Made by a program: the position numbers and the translations under genes
Assembly: GCF_000308855.1 (NCBI RefSeq)
Contig: NZ_BAGM01000085.1
Span: 1 to 39,337, forward strand
DNA length: 39,337 nucleotides
From: Nocardia veterana NBRC 100344
Lineage (GTDB): Bacteria > Actinomycetota > Actinomycetes > Mycobacteriales > Mycobacteriaceae
Direction of reading: 5' to 3'
Shown here: positions 1 through 11,786 of the stretch, in pieces
Layout: each line of letters opens with the position of its first letter
Position numbering within the stretch: the first letter of the stretch is position 1
The notes under the pieces: model-generated
Databases searched by the model: none
The model's input: only the letters and a program-made list of their open reading frames with translations
What the model was told of the DNA's origin: nothing

Positions 1-1412
<1,412 letters not shown>

Positions 1413-1420
1413 AACAGCAA

Positions 1421-1454
1421 ATCCGGGCCGCGGGCATCCGCCTGCGGCCCGGAT
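1421..1454. terminator. Bidirectional hairpin terminator between aroB and the membrane protein gene
   Basis: ATCCGGGCCGC at 1421-1431 pairs perfectly with GCGGCCCGGAT at 1444-1454, and an inner GGC/GCC adds three pairs. It lies between two convergent stops (1412 and 1464). There is no T-tract, which is common for actinobacterial hairpin terminators. Confidence 0.7.
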
Positions 1455-1463
1455 GGACCGGAA

Positions 1464-1937
1464 TCAGGCCGGCGAGGCCGCCGCCGGCGGAACCGACGAT
1501 TCGCCCTTGCGCTGCTCGCGACCGACCAGGAAGCGGCCGAGCGCCACCCCGACCATCGCCGGGATGAAGATCATCAGCACGATGAACGCGGCGCCGGCGG
1601 TCAGCTCGAACAACAGTCCGTTGTCGCCGAGATCGAACTTCGGCAGATAGTCCAGAATCCACGCCACGAGCCCGCTACCCAGGCCACCGACCACGCCGGC
1701 CTTCAGCCACCGCATGGTCAGGTCGGCGCCGCCGCGCTCCGGGTCCGGATAGTCCCGCCGATCGCCGCGACCGTCGAGCAGACCCCATGCGACCCCGACG
1801 ACGACGAGGATGACCAGGCACAGAATGCGCATCCACGAACCGTTGGTCGGCCAGTAGATCATGCCGAAGCCCAGCAGGGTTCGCAGTACGACGGTCAGCG
1901 CACCGAGGACTATGGCGCGCAACACCCACGAATTCAT
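1464..1937 (-). CDS. Four-helix membrane protein, B-4DMT family transporter-like
   Basis: A 157-residue integral membrane protein with about four hydrophobic segments: near the N-terminus (WVLRAIVLGALTVVL), then around ILCLVILVVVGVAWG, VVGGLGSGLVAWIL and AAFIVLMIFIPAMVGVAL. An acidic/basic loop (GRGDRRDYPDPERGG) separates the second and third, and the tail is short and Ala/Pro-rich. It resembles the small actinobacterial proteins annotated as B-4DMT transporters; no substrate can be inferred. I place the start at the ATG at 1937 because AAGGTG lies six bases upstream; a GTG nine bases further out (1946) is less well placed. A KstR-type palindrome lies 37 bases upstream of this ATG. The family assignment is from memory of related proteins. 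Confidence 0.75.
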   Translation of the reverse strand: MNSWVLRAIVLGALTVVLRTLLGFGMIYWPTNGSWMRILCLVILVVVGVAWGLLDGRGDRRDYPDPERGGADLTMRWLKAGVVGGLGSGLVAWILDYLPKFDLGDNGLLFELTAGAAFIVLMIFIPAMVGVALGRFLVGREQRKGESSVPPAAASPA

Positions 1938-1974
1938 GTCGATCACCTTAGCCTGTGTGATGCCGTCATCTAAT

Positions 1975-1988
1975 TGGAACCCGTTCTA
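1975..1988. promoter_or_regulatory. KstR-type operator
   Basis: TGGAACCCGTTCTA matches the KstR operator consensus TNNAACNNGTTNNA at every fixed position. It overlaps the aroE stop codon (1986-1988) and lies 37 bases upstream of the ATG of the four-helix membrane protein gene on the minus strand, so that gene is the likely target. KstR is the TetR-family repressor of sterol catabolism in mycobacteria and rhodococci. Binding here is inferred from the motif alone. Confidence 0.5.
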
Positions 1989-2828
1989 GACGTCGGGCAG
2001 GTCCACGGCGGCCGCCATCGCCGCCCGTGGGGCCGGCCGGCCGGTGAACTGTTCGACCTGCCCGTAGGCCTGGTTGAGCAGCATCTGCAGACCGCTGATC
2101 ACCCTATTCCCCGCCGCGCGAACCGCGGCGGCCAACGGGGTGGGCCAGGGATCGTAAATCGCGTCCAGCACCACCGGCGCGGCCGCGACCGCCTCCGCCA
2201 CCACTGCGGCGCCCGCGGCCGGCACCGAACTCACCACGGCGTCGGCCGCCGCGCAGGCCGCGCGGACGCGGTCGGTATCGAAGTCGGTGAAGTCGGTTGC
2301 CAGCCCGAGCTCCCGAGCCAGAGCCAGGGTCGGCTCGGCCCGCCCCGCATCCCGCGCGACGACCGTGACCGCACTCGCCCCGAGTTCCGCCAGCGCGAGC
2401 AAGGCCGGGCGCGCGGTCCCCCCCGCTCCGAGCACAACGGCCCGGGACACCGACTCCACGCCGCCGCCCTGTAAGGCGCCGCGTACCCCGTCGACGTCGG
2501 TGCAGTCGGCACGCCAACCGGTCGCGGTGCGCACCAGGGTGTTGGCCGAGCCGACCAGCACGGCGCGTTCGGTGCGCTCGTCGGCATGGTTCAGCGCGGC
2601 GACCTTCCCGGGCATCGTCACCGACAGGCCGACCCACTCCGCACCCAGTCCGTCGACCAATGCCGGGAGCTGTTCGGCCGTGCATTCGATGCGCTCATAG
2701 CTCCAATCCAGCCCGAGCGCGCGGTAGGCGGCCAGATGCAGCTGCGGGGAGCGGGAATGCGCGATGGGGCTGCCCAGCACGGCCGCCTTGCGCCGCGTCC
2801 CGGGCGCGGCGCCGTCGTTACCGGCCAC
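1986..2828 (-). CDS. aroE: Shikimate dehydrogenase AroE
   Basis: Reduces 3-dehydroshikimate to shikimate with NADPH, step 4 of the shikimate pathway. The 280-residue protein has the substrate motif SPIAHSRSPQLH near residues 20-31, the catalytic lysine K75 in SVTMPGK, the catalytic aspartate D111 in CTDVDG, the NADP-binding loop GAGGTAR at 134-140 and the C-terminal GLQMLLNQA signature. The GTG start at 2828 lies inside the last codons of mltG, whose TAA is at 2818-2820, an 11-base overlap that implies translational coupling. It is the last gene of the rarA-alaS-ruvX-mltG-aroE run. M. tuberculosis has aroE in the same position relative to mltG, ruvX and alaS. Confidence 0.96.
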   Translation of the reverse strand: MAGNDGAAPGTRRKAAVLGSPIAHSRSPQLHLAAYRALGLDWSYERIECTAEQLPALVDGLGAEWVGLSVTMPGKVAALNHADERTERAVLVGSANTLVRTATGWRADCTDVDGVRGALQGGGVESVSRAVVLGAGGTARPALLALAELGASAVTVVARDAGRAEPTLALARELGLATDFTDFDTDRVRAACAAADAVVSSVPAAGAAVVAEAVAAAPVVLDAIYDPWPTPLAAAVRAAGNRVISGLQMLLNQAYGQVEQFTGRPAPRAAMAAAVDLPDV

Positions 2829-4560
2829 TGTCGAGAATCCCGCTCTGTTGGGCGCGTTGGATATTGCGCAGATGTTCGGAATAGCTCTCGGTGAACAGGG
2901 TGGTTCCCTGCTTGTCGATGGTCACGAAATACAGCCAGGGCCCCGGTGTCGGATTTTCCATCGCCCGCAGCGCGTCCAGCGACGGCGAGGAGATCGGCGT
3001 CGCGGGCAGCCCGGCCATGGCATAGGTGTTCCACGGCGTCTTGCGCGCCCGGTCGGCATCGGTGGTCGCCAGCTCGGTGCGATCGAGGGTGTAATTGACC
3101 GTCGAATCCAATTGCAGCGGCTGATCGACCGCCAATCGGTTGACGATCACCCGCGCGACCTTCGTCATGTCCTGCGGCAGCGCCTCCCGTTCGACCAGCG
3201 ACGCCGCGATCAGGGTGTGATAGGGGTCGAGCTTGTTGGTCGCCCCCGATTGCAGCAGACCGGTCGTCTCGTAGCTGGCGGCGCTCTCTCCGACGAGCTG
3301 CGCCAGAATCTGCTCCGGCGTTCCCGACGGATCGAAATCCCACGTACCCGCCGCGATCAGGCCCTCGAGCTGGCGGCTGCGGTCAGGCACCTTGCGCACC
3401 GCGTCCATCGCCCATGCCGGCACCCCCAACGCGGCGAGGTTCGGACTGGATCCCGCGGCGTCGAGTTGTTCGTAGGTGACACACTTCTTCGCGGCGCCGG
3501 TCCCGACGCAGCTGGCATCGGCGATCTTCCGATAGATGCCCTCGTTGCGGGCGCCGGTGTTCACATCGGTCGAATCGTGCAGGCGGCGGCCTTCCGACAC
3601 CACCACGTTGCCGACCCGGGAACTCTTGTTCAACAGCGCGGCCACCGCGTCCGTGCCCTTGCTGTGCGTCGGCACCGCGTAGTAGCCCGGCTGGACCGAG
3701 GTGATACCCGAACTACGCACCGCCGCTTGATAAAAGGCGCCGGTGCTTTTGACGACACCCTTGTCCTGCATGGTCTGAGCGATCTGCTCGGCGGTATCGC
3801 CGGAATGCACCTGCACCACAGCCAGCGGGCCGGGTGGGCCGTCGAAATCCTCGGGGCCGCCCATCGACCGGATGAACTTGTATCCGGCGTAGCCGCCGGC
3901 GACCACGAACAGCACGACGAAAACACAGCCGAGCACGATGACGTTGCGGCGGCGCCGCTGTCGTTCGGCGGCCTTGCGCGATGCGACGCGCGAGCTGCGG
4001 CCGCGCCCGGACGACCCGGACCGGGTGGATTTCCCGGCGCTCCGGGTCGATTTCGCCGGTGACTTCCCGGCCGTTTTGCGCGTGGTTTCCCGCCGGGCCT
4101 CCCGCAGCGACCGGGCGGCGGCCGCGGCGCGGGGATTGCGAGTGGTGCGGCGCACCGGCGGCGCGGGCGGCTCCTCGACGGCAACCGGTTCGAGATCGGC
4201 TGCCGAATCGTACTCGTCCTCGCGGTAGCGATGACCGCGCCGGGCCCGGCCGTAACCGGGATCTGTGTCCTCGGCGGCGTAGTCCGGATCGACGTAGTCG
4301 GCCTCGGCGTAGCCGGGATCGTGCGGGGCGCCGTAGCCGGGATCGTGGTGGGCGCCGCCGTAACCGGGCGCCGCCTCGGCGTAGTGCGAGACCTGCTCGT
4401 CCTCGTCGACGTAACGCGGAATGACCGCGGTGTCGTCGTCCTCGTAGTCGTCCCATTCGTCCGTGGTGCTGCGATGGGCACCCCCACGCCGGTACCGCCG
4501 TTGCAGTTCATCGGCGCGTTTGCGGGAGCGCTCACCGGCACGGGACCAGCGGTCACTCAT
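2818..4560 (-). CDS. mltG: Endolytic murein transglycosylase MltG
   Basis: Cleaves nascent peptidoglycan strands at the membrane and so limits glycan length. The 580 residues comprise a long, disordered cytoplasmic region (about 1-205), one membrane helix (about 207-230) and an extracytoplasmic YceG domain. The first part is acidic with repeats of the DPGYG type at about 73-104; the second part is Lys/Arg/Ser-rich. The YceG domain carries the catalytic glutamate at E457 in AASLVEREA, followed by [15 protein letters not shown] and the [17 protein letters not shown] segment typical of the family. E. coli MltG lacks the large N-terminal region, but actinobacterial members often have one. The ATG at 4560 overlaps the ruvX stop by 8 bases. 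Confidence 0.95.
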   Translation of the reverse strand: MSDRWSRAGERSRKRADELQRRYRRGGAHRSTTDEWDDYEDDDTAVIPRYVDEDEQVSHYAEAAPGYGGAHHDPGYGAPHDPGYAEADYVDPDYAAEDTDPGYGRARRGHRYREDEYDSAADLEPVAVEEPPAPPVRRTTRNPRAAAAARSLREARRETTRKTAGKSPAKSTRSAGKSTRSGSSGRGRSSRVASRKAAERQRRRRNVIVLGCVFVVLFVVAGGYAGYKFIRSMGGPEDFDGPPGPLAVVQVHSGDTAEQIAQTMQDKGVVKSTGAFYQAAVRSSGITSVQPGYYAVPTHSKGTDAVAALLNKSSRVGNVVVSEGRRLHDSTDVNTGARNEGIYRKIADASCVGTGAAKKCVTYEQLDAAGSSPNLAALGVPAWAMDAVRKVPDRSRQLEGLIAAGTWDFDPSGTPEQILAQLVGESAASYETTGLLQSGATNKLDPYHTLIAASLVEREALPQDMTKVARVIVNRLAVDQPLQLDSTVNYTLDRTELATTDADRARKTPWNTYAMAGLPATPISSPSLDALRAMENPTPGPWLYFVTIDKQGTTLFTESYSEHLRNIQRAQQSGILDSGR

Positions 4561-5167
4561 CCGACCACCTGGCCTCGTCGTCCCCGGCCGACCTCAACAC
4601 CGCACTCCGTTCGTCCAACCACCCTTGCAGGATCGATACGGCGGCCGCCTGATCGATCACCTGCCGCCGGCCGCGCGTGCGAACACCGCTGTCCCGCAAT
4701 GCACGTGCAGCTGACACCGTAGTCAAACGTTCGTCGGAAAGTCGTATCGGCACACCAGGAACCATGTCTCGCAACCGGTTCGCGAATCGCATCGCCAGGC
4801 GTGCCGAAGTGCCGTTGTCCCCGCGCAACGTGCGGGGAAGGCCGACGATCACCTCGACGGCCTCATATTCCCGCACAATCTCGGCAATCCGGGTCAGATC
4901 GGTGGCGGGAGCGCGTTTGCCCCCCTTGGCAGTCGGCACGGTCTCCACCGGGGTGGCGAGAATACCGTCCGGATCGCTGGCGGCCACACCGATCCGCACC
5001 GTGCCCACATCGATGCCGATGCGGCGGCCGCGGCCCGGATCGGTCCGCGCGTCCGGGCGCTCGGGAACCACTCGATCGCCCGTCCGCGCATCCGGTCCGG
5101 GCGGCCGGGACGGCTCCGGATCCGGCGTCTCCGAATTCTCGGTCTCCGAATTCTCGGATTTGTCCAT
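4553..5167 (-). CDS. ruvX: Holliday junction resolvase-like protein RuvX (YqgF)
   Basis: A 204-residue RNase H-fold protein of the YqgF/RuvX family, linked to Holliday junction resolution and, in E. coli, to 16S rRNA maturation. The fold begins at about residue 48. D53 in [10 protein letters not shown] is the first catalytic aspartate, [17 protein letters not shown] (107-122) and SDERLTT (144-150) are family signatures, and D172 in VIDQAAA is the last acidic site. The first 47 residues are a hydrophilic, Glu/Pro-rich extension not found in E. coli RuvX. The ATG at 5167 shares one base with the alaS stop (TGATG), so the gene is coupled to alaS. The order alaS-ruvX-mltG-aroE is conserved in mycobacteria. 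Confidence 0.94.
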   Translation of the reverse strand: MDKSENSETENSETPDPEPSRPPGPDARTGDRVVPERPDARTDPGRGRRIGIDVGTVRIGVAASDPDGILATPVETVPTAKGGKRAPATDLTRIAEIVREYEAVEVIVGLPRTLRGDNGTSARLAMRFANRLRDMVPGVPIRLSDERLTTVSAARALRDSGVRTRGRRQVIDQAAAVSILQGWLDERSAVLRSAGDDEARWSDE

Positions 5168-7833
5168 CAGGCGGCGATCTCGGCCACCCGCGCGCGCACG
5201 CCGGCCAGGCCGGCCTCGATTCCGGAGGGATCGGAGCCGGCGCCCTGCGCCATCTCCGGCTTGCCACCGCCGCGACCGGCGATACTCGGGCCGAAGCTGC
5301 CCACCAGCTCACCTGCCTTGACGCCGAGCTCCTGGGCCGGCTTGTTCACGGCGACGACGAACGGCACCTTGCCGTCGACATTGCCGAGCAGGACCACCAC
5401 GGCGGGTTCGCTGCCGAACCGGCCACGGATGTCGGTGGCCAGCGTGCGCAGATCGCCCGCCCCCACGCCCTGGGGCGCCGCGGCCGCCACCAGCAACACC
5501 TTGCCCACCCGCTGGGCCTGGTCGACGAAGGTCGCGGCCTGCGACAGCACGGCAGCGGCCTTGGTGCGTTCGAGTTCCTTCTCCGCGACCTTCAACCGCT
5601 CCACGAGCTGTTCCACCCGGGCCGGCACCTCCTCGGAGGGCACCTTCAGCGAGGCGGCGACACCGGCGAGCAGCGCCCGCTCCTTGGCGAGGTACTTGTA
5701 GGAGTCGAGCCCGACGAAGGCCTCGACGCGGCGAACACCGGAGCCGACCGACGATTCGCCCAGCAGGGTGATCGGCCCGATCTGCGACGAGTGTTCGACA
5801 TGGGTGCCGCCGCACAGCTCCATCGAGAACGGCCCGCCGATCTCGACGACGCGTACCTCGGACCCGTAGTTCTCACCGAACAGTGCCAGCGCGCCCATCG
5901 CCTTGGCCTTGGGCAGATCGGTGACGAAGGTGTTCACCGGGAAATCCGAACCCACCGCGTCGTTGGACACGGCCTCGATGTCGGCCTTCTGCGACTCCGT
6001 GAGCTGGCCCTGCCAGTTGAAGTCGAAGCGCAGATAGCCGGGCTTGTTCAGCGAGCCGGCCTGAACGGCGTTGGGACCCAGCACCTGCCGCAGCGCCGCG
6101 TGCACCATGTGGGTGCCCGAGTGGCCCTGGGTCGCGCCGCGCCGCCACGCCGGATCGACCTGGGCGAGGACCGCATCGCCCTCGGTGATCTGGCCGCGTT
6201 CGACGGTGGTCTTGTGCACCCACAACTTCTTGGCGATCTTCTGCACGTCGTTGACGCGCAGCTCGGTGCCCGAGGCGGTGATGGTGCCACGGTCGGCGAT
6301 CTGACCGCCGGATTCGGCGTAGAGCGGGCTGCGGTCGAGGATGACCTCGACGTTCTGGCCGGCGGTCGCGGTGGGCACCCGCACGCCGTCGGCGATCAGG
6401 GCGAGCACCCGCGCCTCGGTGGCGAGTTCGTCGAAGCCGGTGAATTCGGTGGCGCCGCGATCGACCAACTCCTTGTAGATGGACAGGTCGGCGTGGGCAT
6501 GCTTGCGCGCCTGCGCGTCGTCCTTGGCACGCTGCCGCTGCTCGGCCATCAGCGCGCGGAAACCGGATTCGTCGACCTCGAGTCCGGCCTCGGCCGCCAT
6601 CTCCAGGGTCAGGTCGATCGGGAACCCGTAGGTGTCGTGCAGGGTGAAGGCCTCACTGCCCGGGATCTTGCGGCCGCCGGCGGCCTTGACCTCGGCGACG
6701 GCGTCGTCGAACAGCTTCGACCCGGTGCTCAGGGTCTTGAGGAAGGCCGTCTCCTCCCCCACCGCGACGGTCTCGATGCGCGTGAAGTCGGTGGCCAGCT
6801 CCGGATACGACGGGGACATCAGATCGCTGACGACCTTCATGAACTCCCCGATCACCGGCTTCTCGGCGCCGAGCAGCCGGGCCGAGCGCACGATCCGGCG
6901 CAGCAGGCGGCGCAGCACGTACCCGCGGCCGTCGTTGCCGGGGTTGACGCCGTCGGCGATCAGCATCGCCGAGGTGCGGGCGTGGTCGGCGATCACCCGG
7001 AACCGCACGTCGTCGGTGTGCTCGACGCCGTAGCTCTTCCCGGTCAGCTCCTCGGCCTTGGAGATGATCGGCCGCAGCAGATCGGTTTCGTAGACGTTGT
7101 CCACGCCCTGCAGCAGCATCGCCACCCGCTCGATGCCCATGCCGGTGTCGATGTTCTTCTTCGGCAGCGACCCGATCGGCGGATAGCCCTGCTTCGGGCT
7201 CTGCTCACCGCGGATGTCCTGCATGAAGACGAGATTCCAGATCTCGAGATAGCGGTCCTCGTCGGCCACCGGGCCGCCCTCGGCGCCGTATTCGGGCCCG
7301 CGGTCGTAGTAGATCTCCGAGCAGGGACCACCGGGACCGGGCACGCCCATATCCCAGTAGTTGTCCTTGCCGTCACGGAACTGGATGCGCTCGGTCGGGA
7401 TTCCGGCGACCCGATGCCAGATCTCGGCGGCCTCGGGGTCGCTCTCGTAGGCGGTGACCCAGATCCGCTCCGGGTCGAAGCCGAACCCGCCCTCCTCCTG
7501 GGACTTGCTGATCAGCTCCCAGGCGAAGGTGATCGCGCCTTCTTTGAAGTAGTCGCCGAAGGAGAAGTTGCCGGCCATCTGGAAGAAGGTGTTGTGGCGG
7601 GTCGTCACGCCCACCTCTTCGATGTCGCCGGTGCGCACGCACTTCTGCACGCTGGTCGCGCGGGCGAACGGCGGCGCCTCCTGGCCCAGGAAATACGGCT
7701 TGAACTGGACCATGCCCGCATTGACGAACAGCAGGTTCGGGTCCGGCAGGATCAGCGAAGCACTGGGTACCTCGGTGTGTCCGGCACGGACGAAATGGTC
7801 CAGGAATCGCCGTCGGATCTCGTGGGTCTGCAC
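5167..7833 (-). CDS. alaS: Alanyl-tRNA synthetase
   Basis: Charges tRNA-Ala and edits mis-acylated Ser/Gly-tRNA. The length of 888 residues is standard. The class II catalytic core starts at once with [11 protein letters not shown] and [15 protein letters not shown]. The editing domain has the zinc motif [11 protein letters not shown] near residue 570 and [13 protein letters not shown] near residue 672. The C-terminal DHHA1-type segment [13 protein letters not shown] is intact. The start is a GTG at 7833, preceded by AGGCTGGA on the minus strand; the protein begins [10 protein letters not shown], which fits bacterial AlaRS. It sits 57 bases after rarA and is coupled to ruvX. No T-box or long leader is visible. 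Confidence 0.98.
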   Translation of the reverse strand: MQTHEIRRRFLDHFVRAGHTEVPSASLILPDPNLLFVNAGMVQFKPYFLGQEAPPFARATSVQKCVRTGDIEEVGVTTRHNTFFQMAGNFSFGDYFKEGAITFAWELISKSQEEGGFGFDPERIWVTAYESDPEAAEIWHRVAGIPTERIQFRDGKDNYWDMGVPGPGGPCSEIYYDRGPEYGAEGGPVADEDRYLEIWNLVFMQDIRGEQSPKQGYPPIGSLPKKNIDTGMGIERVAMLLQGVDNVYETDLLRPIISKAEELTGKSYGVEHTDDVRFRVIADHARTSAMLIADGVNPGNDGRGYVLRRLLRRIVRSARLLGAEKPVIGEFMKVVSDLMSPSYPELATDFTRIETVAVGEETAFLKTLSTGSKLFDDAVAEVKAAGGRKIPGSEAFTLHDTYGFPIDLTLEMAAEAGLEVDESGFRALMAEQRQRAKDDAQARKHAHADLSIYKELVDRGATEFTGFDELATEARVLALIADGVRVPTATAGQNVEVILDRSPLYAESGGQIADRGTITASGTELRVNDVQKIAKKLWVHKTTVERGQITEGDAVLAQVDPAWRRGATQGHSGTHMVHAALRQVLGPNAVQAGSLNKPGYLRFDFNWQGQLTESQKADIEAVSNDAVGSDFPVNTFVTDLPKAKAMGALALFGENYGSEVRVVEIGGPFSMELCGGTHVEHSSQIGPITLLGESSVGSGVRRVEAFVGLDSYKYLAKERALLAGVAASLKVPSEEVPARVEQLVERLKVAEKELERTKAAAVLSQAATFVDQAQRVGKVLLVAAAAPQGVGAGDLRTLATDIRGRFGSEPAVVVLLGNVDGKVPFVVAVNKPAQELGVKAGELVGSFGPSIAGRGGGKPEMAQGAGSDPSGIEAGLAGVRARVAEIAA

Positions 7834-7890
7834 GAATATCCAGCCTACCGGGCGCGGTCCACTCGGTTTTCAGCGGTCGGGCGTGCTCGC

Positions 7891-9234
7891 TCAGCGGCCG
7901 CGGACGATTCGGCGCAGTTTGGTCACCCGCGGCCCGACCTCGCGCTCGTAGCCGTGATCGGTCGGGGTGTAGTAGTCGGCGCCGACGAGTTCGTCCGGCG
8001 GATACTGCTGGGTGAGCACGCCGTCCGGATGGTCGTGCGGGTACTTGTAGCCCTGCGCGTTGCCGAGTTTCGCCGCCCCGGCGTAGTGACCGTCGCGCAG
8101 GTGCGGCGGCACGGCACCGGCCTTCCCCGCGGAGATGTCGGACAGCGCGGCGCCGATGGCCGCGGCAACCGCGCCGGACTTCGGTGCGGTGGCGATGTGG
8201 ATGGTGGCGTGCGCGAGCGCCAGCTGCGCCTCCGGCATTCCGACCAGCTGCACCACCTGTGCGGCCGCCACCGCGGTCTGCAGGGCGGTCGGGTCGGCCA
8301 TGCCCACATCCTCGGACGCCTGGATCATCAATCGCCGCGCGACGAACCGCGGATCCTCGCCGGCGCTGATCATCCGGGCCAGATAATGCAGGGCCGCGTC
8401 GACATCGGAGCCGCGCAGCGACTTGATGAACGCGCTGATCACGTCGTAGTGCTGATCCCCGGCCCGGTCGTAACGCACCGCTGCCCGATCGACGCTGGCC
8501 TCCACCAGATCGACGTCGACGATCCCGTCCAGCGACGACTCCGCGGAGGCCTCCAGCGCCGTGAGCGACCGGCGGGCATCACCGCCGGCGATGCGCACGA
8601 TGTGGTCCAGGGCGGCCTCGGTCACCGTGTACTGCCCGCCCAGCCCGCGCTCGTCCTCGATCGCGCGGCGCAGCACCGTCCGGATATCGCTGTCGGACAA
8701 CGACTTCAACTGCAGCACCAGTGAACGCGACAACAGCGGTGAGACCACCGAGAAGGACGGGTTCTCGGTGGTGGCGCCGACCAGCAGCACCACCCGGTTC
8801 TCCACCGCCGCCAGCAGCGCATCCTGCTGCGTCTTGGAGAACCGGTGCACCTCGTCGATGAACAGCACCGTCTGCTCCCCCGCCAGCAACCGCCGCCGCG
8901 CCAGCTCGATGACCGCCCGCACCTCCTTGACCCCCGCCGAGAGCGCGGACAAGGCTTCGAAGCGACGCCCGGTCGCCGTGGAGATGAGAGCCGCCAGCGT
9001 GGTCTTTCCGGTGCCCGGCGGGCCGTAGAGCAGCACCGACGCCGCACCGGAGCCCTCGATCAGCCGGCGCAGCGGCGATCCGGGACCGAGCAGATGTTGC
9101 TGCCCGACCACCTCGTCCAGATTCGCCGGCCGCATCCGCACGGCGAGCGGCGACATCCGGCCCACCGGGGGCAGCGCGGCGGAGCCGCCGGGCGACTCCT
9201 CCACCTCCGGCGCCTCGAACAAACCTTCGCTCAC
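7891..9234 (-). CDS. rarA: Replication-associated recombination protein A (RarA/MgsA AAA+ ATPase)
   Basis: An AAA+ ATPase of the RarA/MgsA/WRNIP1 family that acts at stalled replication forks. With the GTG start at 9234 the protein has 447 residues and begins [10 protein letters not shown], which fits mycobacterial homologues; an in-frame ATG at 9291 would add 19 unusual residues. The Walker A motif is GPPGTGKTT (71-79), the Walker B motif LFIDEVH (124-130) and sensor 1 GATTENPSF (about 153-161). The C-terminal half carries the tetramerisation domain, with family signatures such as [15 protein letters not shown] and [10 protein letters not shown]. It stands directly before alaS, as in M. tuberculosis (Rv2559c). 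Confidence 0.93.
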   Translation of the reverse strand: MSEGLFEAPEVEESPGGSAALPPVGRMSPLAVRMRPANLDEVVGQQHLLGPGSPLRRLIEGSGAASVLLYGPPGTGKTTLAALISTATGRRFEALSALSAGVKEVRAVIELARRRLLAGEQTVLFIDEVHRFSKTQQDALLAAVENRVVLLVGATTENPSFSVVSPLLSRSLVLQLKSLSDSDIRTVLRRAIEDERGLGGQYTVTEAALDHIVRIAGGDARRSLTALEASAESSLDGIVDVDLVEASVDRAAVRYDRAGDQHYDVISAFIKSLRGSDVDAALHYLARMISAGEDPRFVARRLMIQASEDVGMADPTALQTAVAAAQVVQLVGMPEAQLALAHATIHIATAPKSGAVAAAIGAALSDISAGKAGAVPPHLRDGHYAGAAKLGNAQGYKYPHDHPDGVLTQQYPPDELVGADYYTPTDHGYEREVGPRVTKLRRIVRGR

Positions 9235-9304
9235 GCCTCGACCGTACCGATATCCCCCGACAAGCTGCCGTCGCGGACCCAGGGCCCACATCGGGCCGGG
9301 CGGC

Positions 9305-10585
9305 TCACTCCGCCCAGAGTTCCTCGAGGGTGGCGGAGACGTGCTCGGCGAAATCGCCGAGCGTGTCGTCGCCCGTGCAGCGGGCGTCCTCGGCCAGAGC
9401 CGCCCAGCGGTTGATCAACGCGGCCGAGCGCGGCACCGACAGGCCGTGCTCGCGTGCGGCGGCGATCCGGGTGTGGTCGGCCGGCAGGAACCAGTAGGTC
9501 GTCAGCCACACCCAGATCAGCCGGGCCTCGAGAATCCGCTCGGCCAGCAGATCGTCGTCGCCCAGGGCGGGCCACACACCGACCACTTCCGAACGCCAGG
9601 CCTCGACCATCTGGTGTGCCCGTTCACGGGAAAGCTCGAAATCGCACAGACAGCCGGGGAACGACACCAGGGCGTAGGCGATGTCGAGGGTGGCGTCGCG
9701 GAAACCGCCCCACTCGTAGTCGAGGAAACGCGCACCCTCGTCGTTGAGGATCACATTGTCCGGACACAGGTCGGAGGGGCTGAAGGCGCGGAAGCGGCCC
9801 CCGGAGAACAGCCGGTTGCCGCGCACGATCCGCTCGGCGATCTCGCCCGGCACCTCGATGCCGACCTCGCGGGCCAGCATCCCGGGCACCTCGCTGATCG
9901 CGGCCTCCGACTGCTGGGCGATCCCGTCCACCCGATGTCCCACGTCGACGCGCCGCAGCAGCGCCACGAAGTCGGCCTCCCGGCCCACGGTAGCGGCGTG
10001 CATCCGGCCCAGCGCCTGCGCGAAGGCCATTTGCGCGTTCCGGGTCGCGGGCTCCACGCCCGACTGCAGCACGGAGGTCAGCGACATGTTCTCGCCCAGG
10101 TCGCTGAGAATCAGCAGCCGATCGGGCAGGCTGTGCGCCAGCAGGTACGCGCCGGGACGATGTTGGCTGCTCAGCGCGGTGGTGAACTGATAGGACACCG
10201 CCTCGCGCAGAAACGCCGAGTCGATACTCGCCACCCCCGGCGCCAACCCGCCGATGCGCCGCTCCTGGGCGGCGCCGCGGACCTGCTTGACGATCAGGGT
10301 GCGGGGAAGTGAGAAGGAGTTCTCCGCTACGCGCACGCGCAGCACCGTCGTCCTGCCACTGCCACTGAGTTCGATCGGATCGCTCAGCTTCACCGCAGCA
10401 CCCATGCGCTTGGTAAGCAACTGTTGTGCCGCGGACACGACTTCGGCGGCGCGTTCGGCCAATAGTGCGGTCATCGGATCCCAAGTTACTCGCTTCAGGT
10501 CACTTTCAGCGAGCGGTTCGGCAACCTTTCGCGCGTCGCCCGGCGTGTCCCGGCCGACCACCTGCGACCGGAACGAGATGCTCAT
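9305..10585 (-). CDS. APH-type phosphotransferase/kinase-like protein
   Basis: A 426-residue protein of the aminoglycoside/choline phosphotransferase fold. Visible kinase elements are K100 (LIVKQ), E128 (FLRE), the catalytic loop [13 protein letters not shown] with D272 and N277, and the metal-binding D289 in [11 protein letters not shown]. The loop has Pro-Ser where most relatives have His-Gly before the aspartate. The C-terminal part is helical with many Trp residues ([11 protein letters not shown]), probably the substrate lobe. I take the ATG at 10585, which follows GGTGAG; a second ATG at 10474 would give 389 residues and cannot be excluded. The substrate is unknown, and resistance to an antibiotic should not be assumed. 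It is divergent from the Pro/Gly-rich membrane protein gene. Confidence 0.75.
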   Translation of the reverse strand: MSISFRSQVVGRDTPGDARKVAEPLAESDLKRVTWDPMTALLAERAAEVVSAAQQLLTKRMGAAVKLSDPIELSGSGRTTVLRVRVAENSFSLPRTLIVKQVRGAAQERRIGGLAPGVASIDSAFLREAVSYQFTTALSSQHRPGAYLLAHSLPDRLLILSDLGENMSLTSVLQSGVEPATRNAQMAFAQALGRMHAATVGREADFVALLRRVDVGHRVDGIAQQSEAAISEVPGMLAREVGIEVPGEIAERIVRGNRLFSGGRFRAFSPSDLCPDNVILNDEGARFLDYEWGGFRDATLDIAYALVSFPGCLCDFELSRERAHQMVEAWRSEVVGVWPALGDDDLLAERILEARLIWVWLTTYWFLPADHTRIAAAREHGLSVPRSAALINRWAALAEDARCTGDDTLGDFAEHVSATLEELWAE

Positions 10586-10721
10586 TACGCTCACCCGGGT
10601 GCGGACCACCCTCCGCCCGACATCACACCCCTCGCTTGACACGCCCGGCGTCGTCCGGTTGTGTCGAACTCCCAACTGCAGTGTGCCGCACCAGAACCCA
10701 GGTGATCCGAAAGGTCCGACG

Positions 10722-11777
10722 ATGACCGACTCCCCGCAGTCCGCACCCGGCGACACCGGCGAAGGCGGTGACCGGCGACCGGAGAGCCGACCAGGACAGC
10801 ACGCGAGCGGACCCGGCCCCGCGGGGCCCGGACCCGGCGCCCAGTCCGGACGACACGAGATGGCCGGGGCTGCCGGATATCCGCAGTTCGACGGACCGGG
10901 CGCCGCCCAGTACGGTGGCGTGCCGGTCGAGCCGCCGCCACCCGTCGCGCCCGCCACGGGGGTTCCTCCGGTGGCGCCGAGTTCCGGATCCCCCGGCCCG
11001 CAGCCGACCCCGGGTCCGACCTACGGACCGCCCGGCAGCGTCCCGCCGGGCTCCTATCCGCCGGCCGGTCCGGATCGGAACTGGCCCGACCCGAATACCG
11101 GGCCGGCGCCCCAGGGTTCGATGCCGCCCGGCTACGGCGTTCCCGCGGGCTATGCCGCACCGGCGGGACTCAACGTCGGCCGCGCACTCGGCTTCGCCTG
11201 GGAACGCTTCCGCGCCAACCCGATTCCGTGGATCGCGATCACACTGGTCGGATTCGTCGCCTACCTCGCCGTGACCGTCGTCGTCAATGTCACGGGCATG
11301 AATTCCCTGCTGCCGGTGCTCCTGGTCGCACTGATCGTCGCGGCGGTGGTCTGGTTGTTGCAGGCGGCGATGATTCGCGGCGCACTCTACGAAACCGACG
11401 GCACCCCACCGGATTTCCAGTCCTTCTTCAGCTTCGTGAACGCTGGTAACGTCCTGATCACCGCCCTGCTGGTCTTCCTGGCCGCCTGCGTCGGAGCCGC
11501 GCTGTGCATCCTGCCGGCCATCGTCGTCGGCTACCTCGGGATGTTCTCCCTGCACTATGTGATCGACCAGGACACCGACCCGTTCACGGCGATCAAATCG
11601 AGTGTGCGGCTGGTGATCTCGAACTTCGTGCCGACGCTGCTGCTGGCCCTGACCGTCGCCGGGCTGACCCTCGTCGCCGCCGCCTTGTGCGGCATCGGTC
11701 TGCTCGTGGTCGGCCCGCTGACCGTCATCGCCGTCACCTACTCCTACCGGATGCTCAGCGGCGGCCTCATCGCGTGA
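10722..11777 (+). CDS. Proline/glycine-rich multi-pass membrane protein (Rv2560-like)
   Basis: A 351-residue protein with a disordered N-terminal half (about 1-148) rich in Pro, Gly and Ala, followed by a membrane domain. Hydrophobic segments lie near 168-192, 196-218, 243-283 and 301-342, so roughly five to six helices. M. tuberculosis Rv2560, annotated as a proline- and glycine-rich transmembrane protein, occupies the same place after the RarA gene; the match is by position and composition. The ATG at 10722 follows AAGG about ten bases upstream and opens with MTDSPQSAPG. The frame is open upstream, but that part overlaps the divergent phosphotransferase gene and is not needed. The function is unknown. 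It ends 9 bases from the convergent DUF389 gene. Confidence 0.85.
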   Translation: MTDSPQSAPGDTGEGGDRRPESRPGQHASGPGPAGPGPGAQSGRHEMAGAAGYPQFDGPGAAQYGGVPVEPPPPVAPATGVPPVAPSSGSPGPQPTPGPTYGPPGSVPPGSYPPAGPDRNWPDPNTGPAPQGSMPPGYGVPAGYAAPAGLNVGRALGFAWERFRANPIPWIAITLVGFVAYLAVTVVVNVTGMNSLLPVLLVALIVAAVVWLLQAAMIRGALYETDGTPPDFQSFFSFVNAGNVLITALLVFLAACVGAALCILPAIVVGYLGMFSLHYVIDQDTDPFTAIKSSVRLVISNFVPTLLLALTVAGLTLVAAALCGIGLLVVGPLTVIAVTYSYRMLSGGLIA

Positions 11778-11786
11778 GCCGCTCGC

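Noticed and set aside
4801..8724. Open plus-strand frame of 1307 codons
   Set aside because: It lies antisense to ruvX, alaS and rarA, all of which show family motifs. The His/Arg/Gly/Ala-rich translation is typical of a mirror frame in GC-rich DNA.
9235..9291. ATG at 9291 as the rarA start
   Set aside because: The added residues do not fit the family, and the GTG at 9234 gives the N-terminus MSEGLFE seen in related proteins.
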